Assembly (NCBI GenBank): GCA_963825635.1
Contig: CAWGTU010000003.1
Coordinates: 248,001-312,000 of the forward strand
Length of the DNA stretch: 64,000 nucleotides
From: JAOUEA01 sp963825635
GTDB taxonomy: Bacteria > Actinomycetota > UBA4738 > HRBIN12
Direction: 5' to 3'
Below, one piece after another: positions 1 to 7,576 of this stretch; position 1 is the first letter of the stretch, and the number at the start of each line of letters is the position of its first letter. A program made the position numbers and the translations under genes. The notes beneath the pieces were generated by a model. The model was not told the DNA's origin. It was given only the letters and a program-made list of their open reading frames with translations, and ran no database searches.

Positions 1-63
1 CCCGACGTCGGGCACGTTACGTATCGCCGCCCCCCTGGACACGCGATGGCCGCCGTAGAACCG

Positions 64-753
64 CTACGTCGTGCGCGCGAGGCGTCTCGGTCGGCCGATG
101 CGTGCGTCCTCGGGGGCAGCGGGACGCTCGACCAGTCCATGCCGGACGGCGAAGGCGGCGGCCTCGAGCCGGGAGTGGACCTGCAGCTTCGTCAGGATGC
201 TCTGCACGTGGGTCCGGACCGTGTTCACGCTGATCGCCATCTCCCTGGCGATGTCCTTCCCTGAGCGACCTCGAGCCAGCAGCTCGAGGACCTCTCGTTC
301 CCGTGGCGTCAGCGTGGAGACGAGCAGCTCGACGAACCGATCGTGTGACCCGCCCGCCGATCCGCGCGGCCTCGAGGACCCGGAGACCCTCACCGTCTCA
401 CCCGCCAGCGCTGAGCTGATGGCGCTCGAGAGCATCGAGACGCGGAGATCCTTCGTGAGGTAGCCGCGGAATCCCGACGCGATCACGTCGTTCGCCCTTC
501 GCTCGTCGTCGCTCGCGGTCAGGGCGATGACGACGGTTCCGGGCCTGATGGCCAGCAAGCGCGAGCCGACCTCCTCGCCACGCATGTCCGGCAGTCCGAG
601 GTCCACGAGCGCCAGGTCGATGCGGCGGTTCACGGCCATCTCGATCGCCGCCGATCCGCTCGTCACGATCGACACGACCATCCCGAGCCGCTCAAGCGTC
701 GGGCGGATCGCCTCGGCGAACAGCCTGTGGTCGTCGACGATCAGCGCTTCGAT
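64..753 (-). CDS. NarL/LuxR-type response regulator
   Basis: Cytoplasmic two-component response regulator, presumably phosphorylated by the adjacent kinase and binding DNA. The receiver domain (about residues 1-120) begins ALIVDDH, with the phospho-acceptor Asp51 in LVDLGLPD. A C-terminal LuxR helix-turn-helix follows (LTPREREVLELLARG, then NTVRTHVQSILTKL). The reading frame overlaps the kinase stop codon. No ATG, GTG or TTG lies near the receiver start: the nearest upstream in-frame start would put about 88 extra residues inside the kinase gene. The codon correctly spaced after a strong Shine-Dalgarno (AGGGAGG, 5 nt) is ATC at 753-751, used here as a tentative start. CTG at 747-745 is the other possibility, but it sits too far from the SD and trims the first beta strand. 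Function is clear; target genes are unknown, though the glycan cluster upstream is a natural candidate. Confidence 0.88.
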   Translation of the reverse strand: MEALIVDDHRLFAEAIRPTLERLGMVVSIVTSGSAAIEMAVNRRIDLALVDLGLPDMRGEEVGSRLLAIRPGTVVIALTASDDERRANDVIASGFRGYLTKDLRVSMLSSAISSALAGETVRVSGSSRPRGSAGGSHDRFVELLVSTLTPREREVLELLARGRSGKDIAREMAISVNTVRTHVQSILTKLQVHSRLEAAAFAVRHGLVERPAAPEDARIGRPRRLARTT

Positions 754-2360
754 GTCGACCTCCCTTCCTCCGCGGCCGCCGGCACCGCGTCGGTGCCGAG
801 CGGCAACGCGAGATGGAAGGTCGTCTCCGAGCGCCCACGGCTGACCCACGCCTGTCCCCCGTGGGCCTCGGCGACACGCTTCACGACGAAGAGACCCAAA
901 CCGCTCCCTTCCCCGCCTGACCCGACGGAGCGACCGTGGACGAATGGGTGGAAGATCGCCTCGAGGTACCCGTCGGCGATGCCCAGCCCCCGATCGCGGA
1001 CACTCACCGTCGCCCACCGCTCGTCGACGCTCACCCGGACGTCGACGGGCGACCCGGGGGGCGAGAACGCGAGGGCGTTCCGGATGAGGTTCGCCACGGC
1101 CAGGGACACGTGGCGACCGGAGAGGGGAACCTTGACCGGGAACGGAGGCGACTCGAACGTCACTCTCCGCTCGCCGGTTTCCCGAGCCACCGACTCGATG
1201 ACGGCACCCACGAGGCGGGGGAGATCCGTTGCCCGGCGCCGCATCGCCTGGTCGGGGCGCGACCAGCGCAGCACGACGTCAACGGTCTCGGCCAGCTCCT
1301 CGAGCTGACGCCTGGAACGTTGCAGCCTCCCTCGATCGGCGGGCGCATACCCGCCGTCCTCCAGCATGCCGTCGACCGCGGTCTTGGCCGCGAGCAGCGG
1401 GCCGCGGATCTCGTGAGCCGTCACAGCGAGGGCGGTCCCGTACCACTCGATCTGTCGCTCCGCACCTTCGAGGGTGGAGAGACGGTCGAACCACTCACCC
1501 ACGAGATCGCGCAGGGACGCCAGGGCTTCCTCTGCCGCCGCGTCAGCCGGCCGCTCCATCAGCACGACGACGCCACCGCCCGCGGTCGCGTCGACCTCGT
1601 CTCCGCCCAACAGTGACCGGAACGCATCGGCGAGTTGCCCGACGACGTCGCCGTCGTCCGTCAGCGTCGGAGAGCGCAACCGGTCGCGCCTGCGTGAGCC
1701 GAGCCCGCCGGTCGAGACGAGACGCGGCTGCGCGTTCTCGATGATCCAGCCCGCGGCCCGCACATCGAGATCGCGATGCACACCCTGCACGAGGGTGCGG
1801 ATCGCGGTTTCGAGGGACTCAGCTGCCACGACCTGTGCGCCGAGATCGACCGCGAGGCGCATCCGTCCTCGATCTCGGTCGATCGAGGAACGTGATCCGA
1901 GATTGGCGAGGGCGATGGCCGTCTGGCTGATGACCGCATCGACCGCGCTCCACCCCTCCGACCGTCCGGCCGAGGTCGTCGCGATCTCGACGGCCCCCAG
2001 CGCCGCGCCCCGGGAGATGAGCGGGATCGTCCGGATCCGAGCCCCGCCGAACGCTCGGGCGGTCGCGAGCCGCGCCGCCTTCATGTCGATCGCGCGCCTG
2101 ACTCGCCGGAACGAAGGGTCGCCCCAGATGCTCCCGCCGGACTCCTCGACACAGCGGAGACGCCCCCCGGGGTCGATGACGACGAACCTGAGCGCGACCA
2201 CCTCACCGGAGAGTGCCGAGGTGATCCACCGTCCTGCCGCCCGGACGAGGCTCTCGACGTCCTGCTCGGACCCGAACGCATGGCACATCCCCAACAGGAG
2301 AGCCATGTCGTCGTGGCGAGCGGCCGGCTGTTGGGCTGCCTCCGCCGTGCGCCGCTCCAA
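741..2360 (-). CDS. GAF-type sensor histidine kinase
   Basis: Probable soluble sensor kinase of 539 residues partnering the downstream response regulator. Residues 1-160 and 165-290 look like two GAF-like sensory regions; no membrane segment is evident. The transmitter has the H box VTAHEIRGPL (His316), the N box ANLIRNAL (Asn424/Asn428), the G1 box VRDRGLGI (Asp456), the F box FHPF and the G2 box GSGLGL near 485-490, so it should be catalytically competent. The start is TTG at 2360 with GGAGGG about 7 nt upstream. The gene ends inside the regulator's first codons, implying coupled translation. The signal sensed cannot be read from sequence. It is the last operon before a 196-bp gap that separates it from the Wzx flippase. 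Confidence 0.9.
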   Translation of the reverse strand: MERRTAEAAQQPAARHDDMALLLGMCHAFGSEQDVESLVRAAGRWITSALSGEVVALRFVVIDPGGRLRCVEESGGSIWGDPSFRRVRRAIDMKAARLATARAFGGARIRTIPLISRGAALGAVEIATTSAGRSEGWSAVDAVISQTAIALANLGSRSSIDRDRGRMRLAVDLGAQVVAAESLETAIRTLVQGVHRDLDVRAAGWIIENAQPRLVSTGGLGSRRRDRLRSPTLTDDGDVVGQLADAFRSLLGGDEVDATAGGGVVVLMERPADAAAEEALASLRDLVGEWFDRLSTLEGAERQIEWYGTALAVTAHEIRGPLLAAKTAVDGMLEDGGYAPADRGRLQRSRRQLEELAETVDVVLRWSRPDQAMRRRATDLPRLVGAVIESVARETGERRVTFESPPFPVKVPLSGRHVSLAVANLIRNALAFSPPGSPVDVRVSVDERWATVSVRDRGLGIADGYLEAIFHPFVHGRSVGSGGEGSGLGLFVVKRVAEAHGGQAWVSRGRSETTFHLALPLGTDAVPAAAEEGRSTSKR

Positions 2361-2411
2361 GGACCGTCCCTCCGTCTCTACCGCATATCACGTATACGTC
2401 TGTGGGGCGGG

Positions 2412-2441
2412 AGTCTAAGTGAAGCAACGGTCGCCTGTAAA
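2412..2441 (-). promoter_or_regulatory. putative promoter of the kinase-regulator operon
   Basis: On the minus strand, TTTACA (2441-2436) and TAGACT (2417-2412) are separated by 18 bp, a reasonable sigma-70-like pair, followed about 50 nt later by the SD and TTG start of the kinase. The stretch is clearly more AT-rich than its surroundings. The match is moderate and the transcription start is inferred only. Confidence 0.45.
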
Positions 2442-2511
2442 GATTGTAGGTTAAACAGGCTAGGCTGATTCAACTACATTGGCTGTGATGGCCTGCGTAG
2501 GAGGGTCCACG

Positions 2512-2546
2512 CCTGTGGATTACTTCGAGGGTCGGTTTTCCACAGG
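2512..2546. repeat. inverted repeat with DnaA-box-like arms
   Basis: CCTGTGGA at 2512-2519 and TCCACAGG at 2539-2546 form a perfect 8-bp inverted repeat with a 19-nt loop. Each arm extends into a 9-mer one mismatch from the DnaA box (TGTGGATTA and TTTTCCACA). It lies just past the flippase stop, so it could be a weak transcription terminator, or a DnaA-titration or chance site. The rest of the 196-bp gap holds only the kinase promoter. Confidence 0.35.
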
Positions 2547-2556
2547 TTCGCTTCTG

Positions 2557-4032
2557 TCATACACGAGGCGACAGCTTCAGGTAGGCGGTCGCCACGGCTC
2601 GGGGATGCAGGCTCCGTCCACGCGACCCGAGGACGACGAGGCCAGCGAGGGCGACGACGTAGACAGCGCCAGCGGCGAGCACCACGGGGACCAACGGCAG
2701 GTCCGAGAGCAACACGATCGCCCCGGCGAGCGGGGCACAGGCGAGGCCCGGGACGACGATCGCGGTCAGGAGGCTGGTGGCGCCGGACACGCGTCGAACC
2801 ATCACCGCGTACACGACGAACAGGCCGGTCTCGGTCACGATCGTCGCTGCAACCGCGCCGAAGAAGGACCATCGGGGGATCAGGATGAGATTCAATCCGA
2901 CGTTCACCGCCGCGGCGACCCCCACCGCGATGGTGCGCTGGGTCTGGCGATCGCTTGCTGTCAGGGCGGTCCCGAGGGAGTTCCCGAGCATACGCAGCGG
3001 GATGATCGGCACGAGGAGCTGATAGGCGAGCACGGCCCGGTCGAAACTGCTCCCGTACAACACCTCGAAGACCCTGGGCGCCAGCAAGAGCGATCCGATC
3101 GTGATCGGCATCGCGATGGCTCCGAGGATCAGCAGTGATGAGTCCAGCAGCCTGCGAAGTTCCGCGACCTGCCCCGGCCAAGCCCGGCTCATGCGAGGGT
3201 ACATCGACATGTTGAGCATCCGAGGAAGGATGTTGAGGTAGAGGACGAGGTTCGTGGCGGCCTGGTAGAGGCCGACGGCGTGGGCGCCGACCATGATCCC
3301 GAGCAGGATCGTGTCGAGCCGTATGTACGCGAGCGACAGTGCGTCGTCGAGCGCGAAGGGCATGGACTTCTTCAGCAGGGGTGCGACGGCGCCCGTGTGC
3401 CACCGTGGGACGAGCACGATGCGGAACTTCGTGGCCACGATGAGCCACGCGGTCACGAGACCGACCAAGCGCGACACGAGGTAGGCACCCATCACGCCTG
3501 CTGCGCCCGCCCCTCCGACCAATACGCCGATCGTCAGGAGCACGAACGCGCCCTCCTGCACCCCCACCGCGAGCGCCTCGTAGCGCATCCGCTCCATGGC
3601 CCAGAACGGCGACATCGTGATCCGCATCATGGAATCGACCATCAGCGCCAGGCCGGCGAGCACCAGGACCGCGGTGCCGGCATCGAAGAGCAGCCCGAAC
3701 CCGACCATGAGCGTCGTCACCACGGCGCCGGCGAGCGCGGCGGTGGTCATCGCGGTCTCGACCACGTTCCGGATCTCGTTCGGTCGCCGGGCGAGCTCCC
3801 GCACGAGGAGCTTGGGCAGACCGAACGCCACCGCGAAGCTCAGGAGCAGGGTCAGCGTGAGCGCGAACTGGAACCTGCCGAGGCCCGCCGGTCCCTCGAG
3901 ATGAGCGAGCAACACGGTCGCGACCAGCCCGCCGAGCGTTCGGGCACCGAACGCCAGGAGACGCCACCCCGTGTTCGATGCCAGGACGACCCCGACCGAC
4001 CGACCGGGACTGAGCGGATCGACCGACGTCAC
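2557..4032 (-). CDS. Wzx-type polysaccharide flippase (MATE/MVF-like)
   Basis: Integral membrane protein of about 491 residues, predicted to flip lipid-linked oligosaccharide units across the cytoplasmic membrane. Many hydrophobic segments run along the whole length (for example FALTLTLLLSFAVAFGL and LVPVVLAAGAVYVVALAGLVVLG), and the N-terminal NTGWRLLAFGARTLGG is typical of polysaccharide-export flippases. GTG at 4032 is chosen because it overlaps the TGA of the upstream polymerase/ligase gene as GTGA. The longer frame upstream is a non-hydrophobic shadow of that gene. It is the last gene of the wzz-wzy-wzx run. Substrate unknown. Confidence 0.87.
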   Translation of the reverse strand: MTSVDPLSPGRSVGVVLASNTGWRLLAFGARTLGGLVATVLLAHLEGPAGLGRFQFALTLTLLLSFAVAFGLPKLLVRELARRPNEIRNVVETAMTTAALAGAVVTTLMVGFGLLFDAGTAVLVLAGLALMVDSMMRITMSPFWAMERMRYEALAVGVQEGAFVLLTIGVLVGGAGAAGVMGAYLVSRLVGLVTAWLIVATKFRIVLVPRWHTGAVAPLLKKSMPFALDDALSLAYIRLDTILLGIMVGAHAVGLYQAATNLVLYLNILPRMLNMSMYPRMSRAWPGQVAELRRLLDSSLLILGAIAMPITIGSLLLAPRVFEVLYGSSFDRAVLAYQLLVPIIPLRMLGNSLGTALTASDRQTQRTIAVGVAAAVNVGLNLILIPRWSFFGAVAATIVTETGLFVVYAVMVRRVSGATSLLTAIVVPGLACAPLAGAIVLLSDLPLVPVVLAAGAVYVVALAGLVVLGSRGRSLHPRAVATAYLKLSPRV

Positions 4033-5354
4033 GGCCCGTCCTCGCCGCCGCTGCGACCACCCGCGACGTCGGCCCGCACCCGCGCCCCCTCGGGTCGCCC
4101 CCAGAGGGAGATCGCGGCGACGAGCCCCAGGAGCACCCAGACGTTGCGGAAGTGGAGAATCTCGTGTGTGAGCGAGGAGATCGCCAGAACGAGCAATGCG
4201 CCCGCCAGGAACTGCGGCGCCGACACGGCCGTCTCGAACCCGGGCGCGAGGGGACGGATGGCGAACGAACCCATCCTCCGCACCACCGAAGCGATGAGGA
4301 GGAGGAGCGCGATAGACCCCAAGAGTCCCCGCTCGACGAGCGCAGCCGCGTAATCGTTGTGGGCACCCTTCGAGTCGTTGAACGGGCCGTCGTCCAACAC
4401 CGCCTTGGTCGCAGCCGCTCCGTACCCCGTGATCGGATAGTCCAGGTACGCGTCGCCCAGGCTCTCCCAACGCCCGAGGCGATCGCCGGCGCTTTCCTCA
4501 CCGCGCCCGAGCGTGTTCCTCAGGAGCCTGATGTCGCTCTGCTGCGCAGCTTTCGAGACGTCGAGGCGCACGAACGCGACGCCGATCCCCAGCACCACGA
4601 CGGTGGCGATCGACGCGACGACGATCGCGCTCACGATGCCGCGGCGCCGCGCGATCGACAAGACGCCTGCGAGGAGAAGCCCCAGGAAGATGCCTCCGAT
4701 GGCCGCGTTCGATGCCGCGAAGAGCACCCCGACGGCCACGATGGTCGCGGCCACGATCTTCCGTCGCCGCGTGAGGATCGAGCCCGCGCTCAGGACCACG
4801 AAGAAGGCGCAGGCGAAGTAGGCGCCCGCTTGATTCGGATTGTCGAACGCGAGCGACGCCCGACCCCCATCGATCTGTTGGCCGGAGAGCGCGGAGATGC
4901 CGGTCACGCCTCCGACGATCACGATCGAGGCCGCGACCGTCGCGCTCCACACCCACGCCCTCACGACCGTGGCGACGGTCTCGGGGGTCCGACAGACGTT
5001 GGCGATCGCCAGACACCAGGCCAGCAGGACGAGGTCCTGCACGACGGCGATGATCCCGACCGTGGCATGTCCACTCGCGAGGGCCGCGACGAGCCCGGCG
5101 ACGCCGAAGAGGGTCATCGATGCCACGAACGGCATCTGGATGGGGACCTGGCTCCAGCCGAGCCAGAGGACGGCGAGGGCGGTCGCACCCAGGATCACGA
5201 AGTCGGCGGGGCGTACCGGGCCGAGGCCGGGACGCAAGACCGGCAGCACCCAGATGCTCGCCCCGATGGCCGCCGCCGCCCATCGATGCGCGGCGAGGTC
5301 CGCCGCCTCGCGCCTCGCGATCGTGGGAGGAGCCGCGATGAGCTCCGCGCTCAT
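4029..5354 (-). CDS. O-antigen ligase/polymerase-like membrane protein (Wzy/WaaL family)
   Basis: Polytopic membrane protein of 441 residues with about 11-12 hydrophobic segments and a long extracytoplasmic loop (about 250-330) carrying GRWESLGDAYLDYPITGYG and GAHNDYAAALVERG. That loop, with its HNDY-type motif, is characteristic of the Wzy_C/O-antigen-ligase superfamily, which polymerises or transfers undecaprenyl-linked glycans. The ATG start sits 3 nt after the stop of the Wzz-like gene, and the end overlaps the flippase start, so the three genes form one translational unit. Whether it polymerises repeat units or ligates them to an acceptor cannot be decided. Confidence 0.85.
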   Translation of the reverse strand: MSAELIAAPPTIARREAADLAAHRWAAAAIGASIWVLPVLRPGLGPVRPADFVILGATALAVLWLGWSQVPIQMPFVASMTLFGVAGLVAALASGHATVGIIAVVQDLVLLAWCLAIANVCRTPETVATVVRAWVWSATVAASIVIVGGVTGISALSGQQIDGGRASLAFDNPNQAGAYFACAFFVVLSAGSILTRRRKIVAATIVAVGVLFAASNAAIGGIFLGLLLAGVLSIARRRGIVSAIVVASIATVVVLGIGVAFVRLDVSKAAQQSDIRLLRNTLGRGEESAGDRLGRWESLGDAYLDYPITGYGAAATKAVLDDGPFNDSKGAHNDYAAALVERGLLGSIALLLLIASVVRRMGSFAIRPLAPGFETAVSAPQFLAGALLVLAISSLTHEILHFRNVWVLLGLVAAISLWGRPEGARVRADVAGGRSGGEDGP

Positions 5355-5357
5355 CGG

Positions 5358-6686
5358 TCAGCTCGCTCGTGGCTGGAGCTCACGGGCAGGAGCCCCGGAT
5401 GCCCGCTGCTTCCGAAGCACGGAACGCCGATCGGCGCGTTCGTAGACGAGCACGCCGAGGACATCCCATCCTGTGACCGCGTGGGCGTCCTGGATCGCTC
5501 GCACGAACGATCGCTTGACGACCGACGGTGCCACCGCAACGATCGCCGAGGCTGTGGGTGACTGGGGCCTCGACAGGTTCATGGGCACTGCGACGTCGGC
5601 GCCGAAGCTGCGAACCGCCAGTTGCCCGCGTGCGCGTCTGCCGGCGGTGCGATCGGACGCGTCTTGGTCCTCGTCACCCGCGAGGGTGGACGAGAGGGCG
5701 TCCAGGTCGACCGCCGGACCCATCGCCACGAGCTCCAGCGTCGTCGCCTTCGCTCTCCTCGCGGCGAGCGCGGTGTTCACGACCGCCCGCCTCGATCGCT
5801 CGGAGGTGCCGTCGCTCAGCCTCGGGAGGGTCCCGAGGACGGGCACGCCGAGCGCGTCACCGATGGCTGACGCCCCCACGAGCGTGGGGCTGATCGCCTC
5901 GATCAGGCCTGCCAAGCCGGCACCGATCAGGAAGCCCAGGAGCGCTCCGAGCACCGCCATCGGCACCGTGTGTCGAGGGTCCGCCGCGGAGGGCTGCACC
6001 GCCGGGTCGATCACCTGCGGGGCCGAACGGCCGGCCGCCTCGACGAGGAGGGCACTCAGCTGCGCTTCGTAGGACACCCGCTGTCGGTCCAACGCCTCCC
6101 GCTCGGCGACGAGCGCGTCGCGGCGAGCCTGGTCCCGCGCCTGGTCCGGGCCGCCCTGGCTCAGCTTCTGACCGAGGAGGGTGATCCGCTCGTCGAGCGA
6201 CGCGGTCTTCTCGAGCACGTCCGTCAGCGTCTCCTGCATCAGGGCGACCGCCTGGTCGCTCGTCCCGCCGCTCACCTCCGTCCACCGCTGGACGACCTCG
6301 TCCGCCAAGCTGTTGGCGAGCGCCGTCGCGGTCGGGGCCTCCGGGGCCGTGACCGAGAGCTCCAGGAACTCCGAGGACCCCAACGTCTTGACGGACACGG
6401 CCGACGGATCGACGACGACCGGATCGCCGTCCAGCTCTGCTGCCTGCGACGCGCTGACGAGCACGGAGCGACTCGTCGCGATCGCCTCAGCCCCATCCGC
6501 GATCGACACGAGGTCTCCGGTCGCATCTTCGGAGCGCTCACCGATCGTGATCCGCGCAGCCGCCGTGTAGGAGGCAGGGCTGACCGACGCCAACGCCACA
6601 CCTCCGATCACGCCGAGGGCGACGAACAGGACGATCGCGCGTCGATGGGCGTAGAAGATGCGCCGGAACGCTTCGTTCAGATCCAC
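5358..6686 (-). CDS. Wzz/capsular polysaccharide chain-length regulator-like protein
   Basis: Polysaccharide co-polymerase type protein. An N-terminal membrane segment (FVALGVIGGVALASV) follows the cytoplasmic DLNEAFRRIFYAHRRA. Next comes a periplasmic-side domain with coiled-coil character (LTDVLEKTASLDERITLLGQKL, then ALVAEREALDRQRVSYEAQL), then a second membrane segment (MAVLGALLGFLIGAGLAGLI) and a C-terminal cytoplasmic part of about 160 residues. That part resembles the BY-kinase region of Wzc-like proteins but shows no Walker A motif, so it is probably not a kinase. GTG at 6686 is preferred: GGGAG lies 5 nt upstream and homology starts there. GTG 6746 or ATG 6743 would extend it by 19-20 residues, but they sit inside a palindrome. 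First gene of the wzz-wzy-wzx unit. Confidence 0.8.
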   Translation of the reverse strand: MDLNEAFRRIFYAHRRAIVLFVALGVIGGVALASVSPASYTAAARITIGERSEDATGDLVSIADGAEAIATSRSVLVSASQAAELDGDPVVVDPSAVSVKTLGSSEFLELSVTAPEAPTATALANSLADEVVQRWTEVSGGTSDQAVALMQETLTDVLEKTASLDERITLLGQKLSQGGPDQARDQARRDALVAEREALDRQRVSYEAQLSALLVEAAGRSAPQVIDPAVQPSAADPRHTVPMAVLGALLGFLIGAGLAGLIEAISPTLVGASAIGDALGVPVLGTLPRLSDGTSERSRRAVVNTALAARRAKATTLELVAMGPAVDLDALSSTLAGDEDQDASDRTAGRRARGQLAVRSFGADVAVPMNLSRPQSPTASAIVAVAPSVVKRSFVRAIQDAHAVTGWDVLGVLVYERADRRSVLRKQRASGAPARELQPRAS

Positions 6687-6740
6687 GCGCTCTCCCACCT
6701 CCGCTGTCACGTCGTGGCCGTGTATGGGGCGGGCAGGCCT

Positions 6741-6755
6741 CATCACGGCGTGATG
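6741..6755. promoter_or_regulatory. 15-bp palindrome upstream of the Wzz-like gene
   Basis: CATCACG-G-CGTGATG is a perfect 7-bp inverted repeat about 55 bp before the preferred start of the Wzz-like gene. This is the size and symmetry of an operator for a dimeric regulator, which would fit control of the glycan operon, possibly by the LuxR-type regulator nearby. A TTGACG -35-like hexamer lies just upstream on the minus strand, without a convincing -10. Confidence 0.4.
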
Positions 6756-6835
6756 CGCGGATCCAGGACCGCGCAGGGTTCGTCAATCTAGGCGGGATTC
6801 GACGGGCGTTACACGCGGTCGGCGACGTAGGCCGT

Positions 6836-7576
6836 CTACGTCGTCTGCACCATCACGGCCACGCGCAGTGCCGTGACGATCTGGTGCATCACGGCGGAGG
6901 GATCGTGGCTCGCACCGGCGATCCGCATCACCGGAGCCCCGGCCGATGCCGTCGCTTCCCACCATGCGATCAGCCCGTCGAGGAGCGCCCTTCCTCGAAC
7001 GAGCTCCGCATGCAGCTCCGCATCATCGGCGAGCCGTTGCAGACGGCTGTGCGCCGACGGCCGATCGCGGAGCCGGTCGACCACCAGCTCGACGGGAGGA
7101 TCCACCACGATCACGAGATCGGGTGACGTCCATCGACCGACCGATCGGCTGAGCGTCGCGAGGGTCGCAGACGGATCGCCGCGTAGGGAGAGTGACCAGA
7201 GCGCTTGGAGCACGCCCTCATCGAAGAGGTGCACCTGATCGGCGCCACGTGCCTTTCGCATCAGCGCCTGGGTGCTCGCCCACTGCACCCACCTGGCCGC
7301 GGCCTGGCCCGGCCCCGGCTGCCCCGATCGGCCGAGACGAAGCGCGACCCTCGCCTCCATGACCGGCCGTCGGCTCGCCTCCCCGACCACGAGGCCGACC
7401 TTGCGGGCGAGACGACGCCCCGTGGGAACGTCGGGTGCGATGCCGAGTGCAGGCCGCGCGAGAGGGTAGCCGCCCTCTACCCCCGCGACCGCCTCGGCGA
7501 GTGAGGTCTTGCCGGCTCCCGGGAGCCCGCAGAGTTCGACGATCACCCCACGCGGTACCGGCGGACCGGCGCTCAC
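6836..7576 (-). CDS. P-loop NTPase / small-molecule kinase-like protein
   Basis: Soluble protein of about 246 residues with an N-terminal Walker A motif (GLPGAGKTSLAEAV), a central DEGVLQALWSL stretch and a Walker B-like LVIVVDPP. It has the general form of nucleoside or dTMP-type kinases. The GTG at 7576 forms a GTGA overlap with the stop of the upstream nucleotidyltransferase-kinase fusion; the longer frame would overlap it by 16 nt. Its position, coupled to a second kinase-like protein and next to wzx/wzy/wzz, suggests phosphorylation of a sugar or other glycan substituent. No specific substrate can be named. Confidence 0.72.
   Translation of the reverse strand: MSAGPPVPRGVIVELCGLPGAGKTSLAEAVAGVEGGYPLARPALGIAPDVPTGRRLARKVGLVVGEASRRPVMEARVALRLGRSGQPGPGQAAARWVQWASTQALMRKARGADQVHLFDEGVLQALWSLSLRGDPSATLATLSRSVGRWTSPDLVIVVDPPVELVVDRLRDRPSAHSRLQRLADDAELHAELVRGRALLDGLIAWWEATASAGAPVMRIAGASHDPSAVMHQIVTALRVAVMVQTT

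Noticed and set aside
1..12. CCCGACGTCGGG palindrome at the window edge
   Set aside because: A short GC palindrome of this size is expected by chance in such DNA, and its context is cut off.
754..1017. Start of the response regulator at 1017
   Set aside because: It would overlap the kinase by 277 nt, and the added residues are an Arg/Gly-rich shadow of the kinase ATPase domain.
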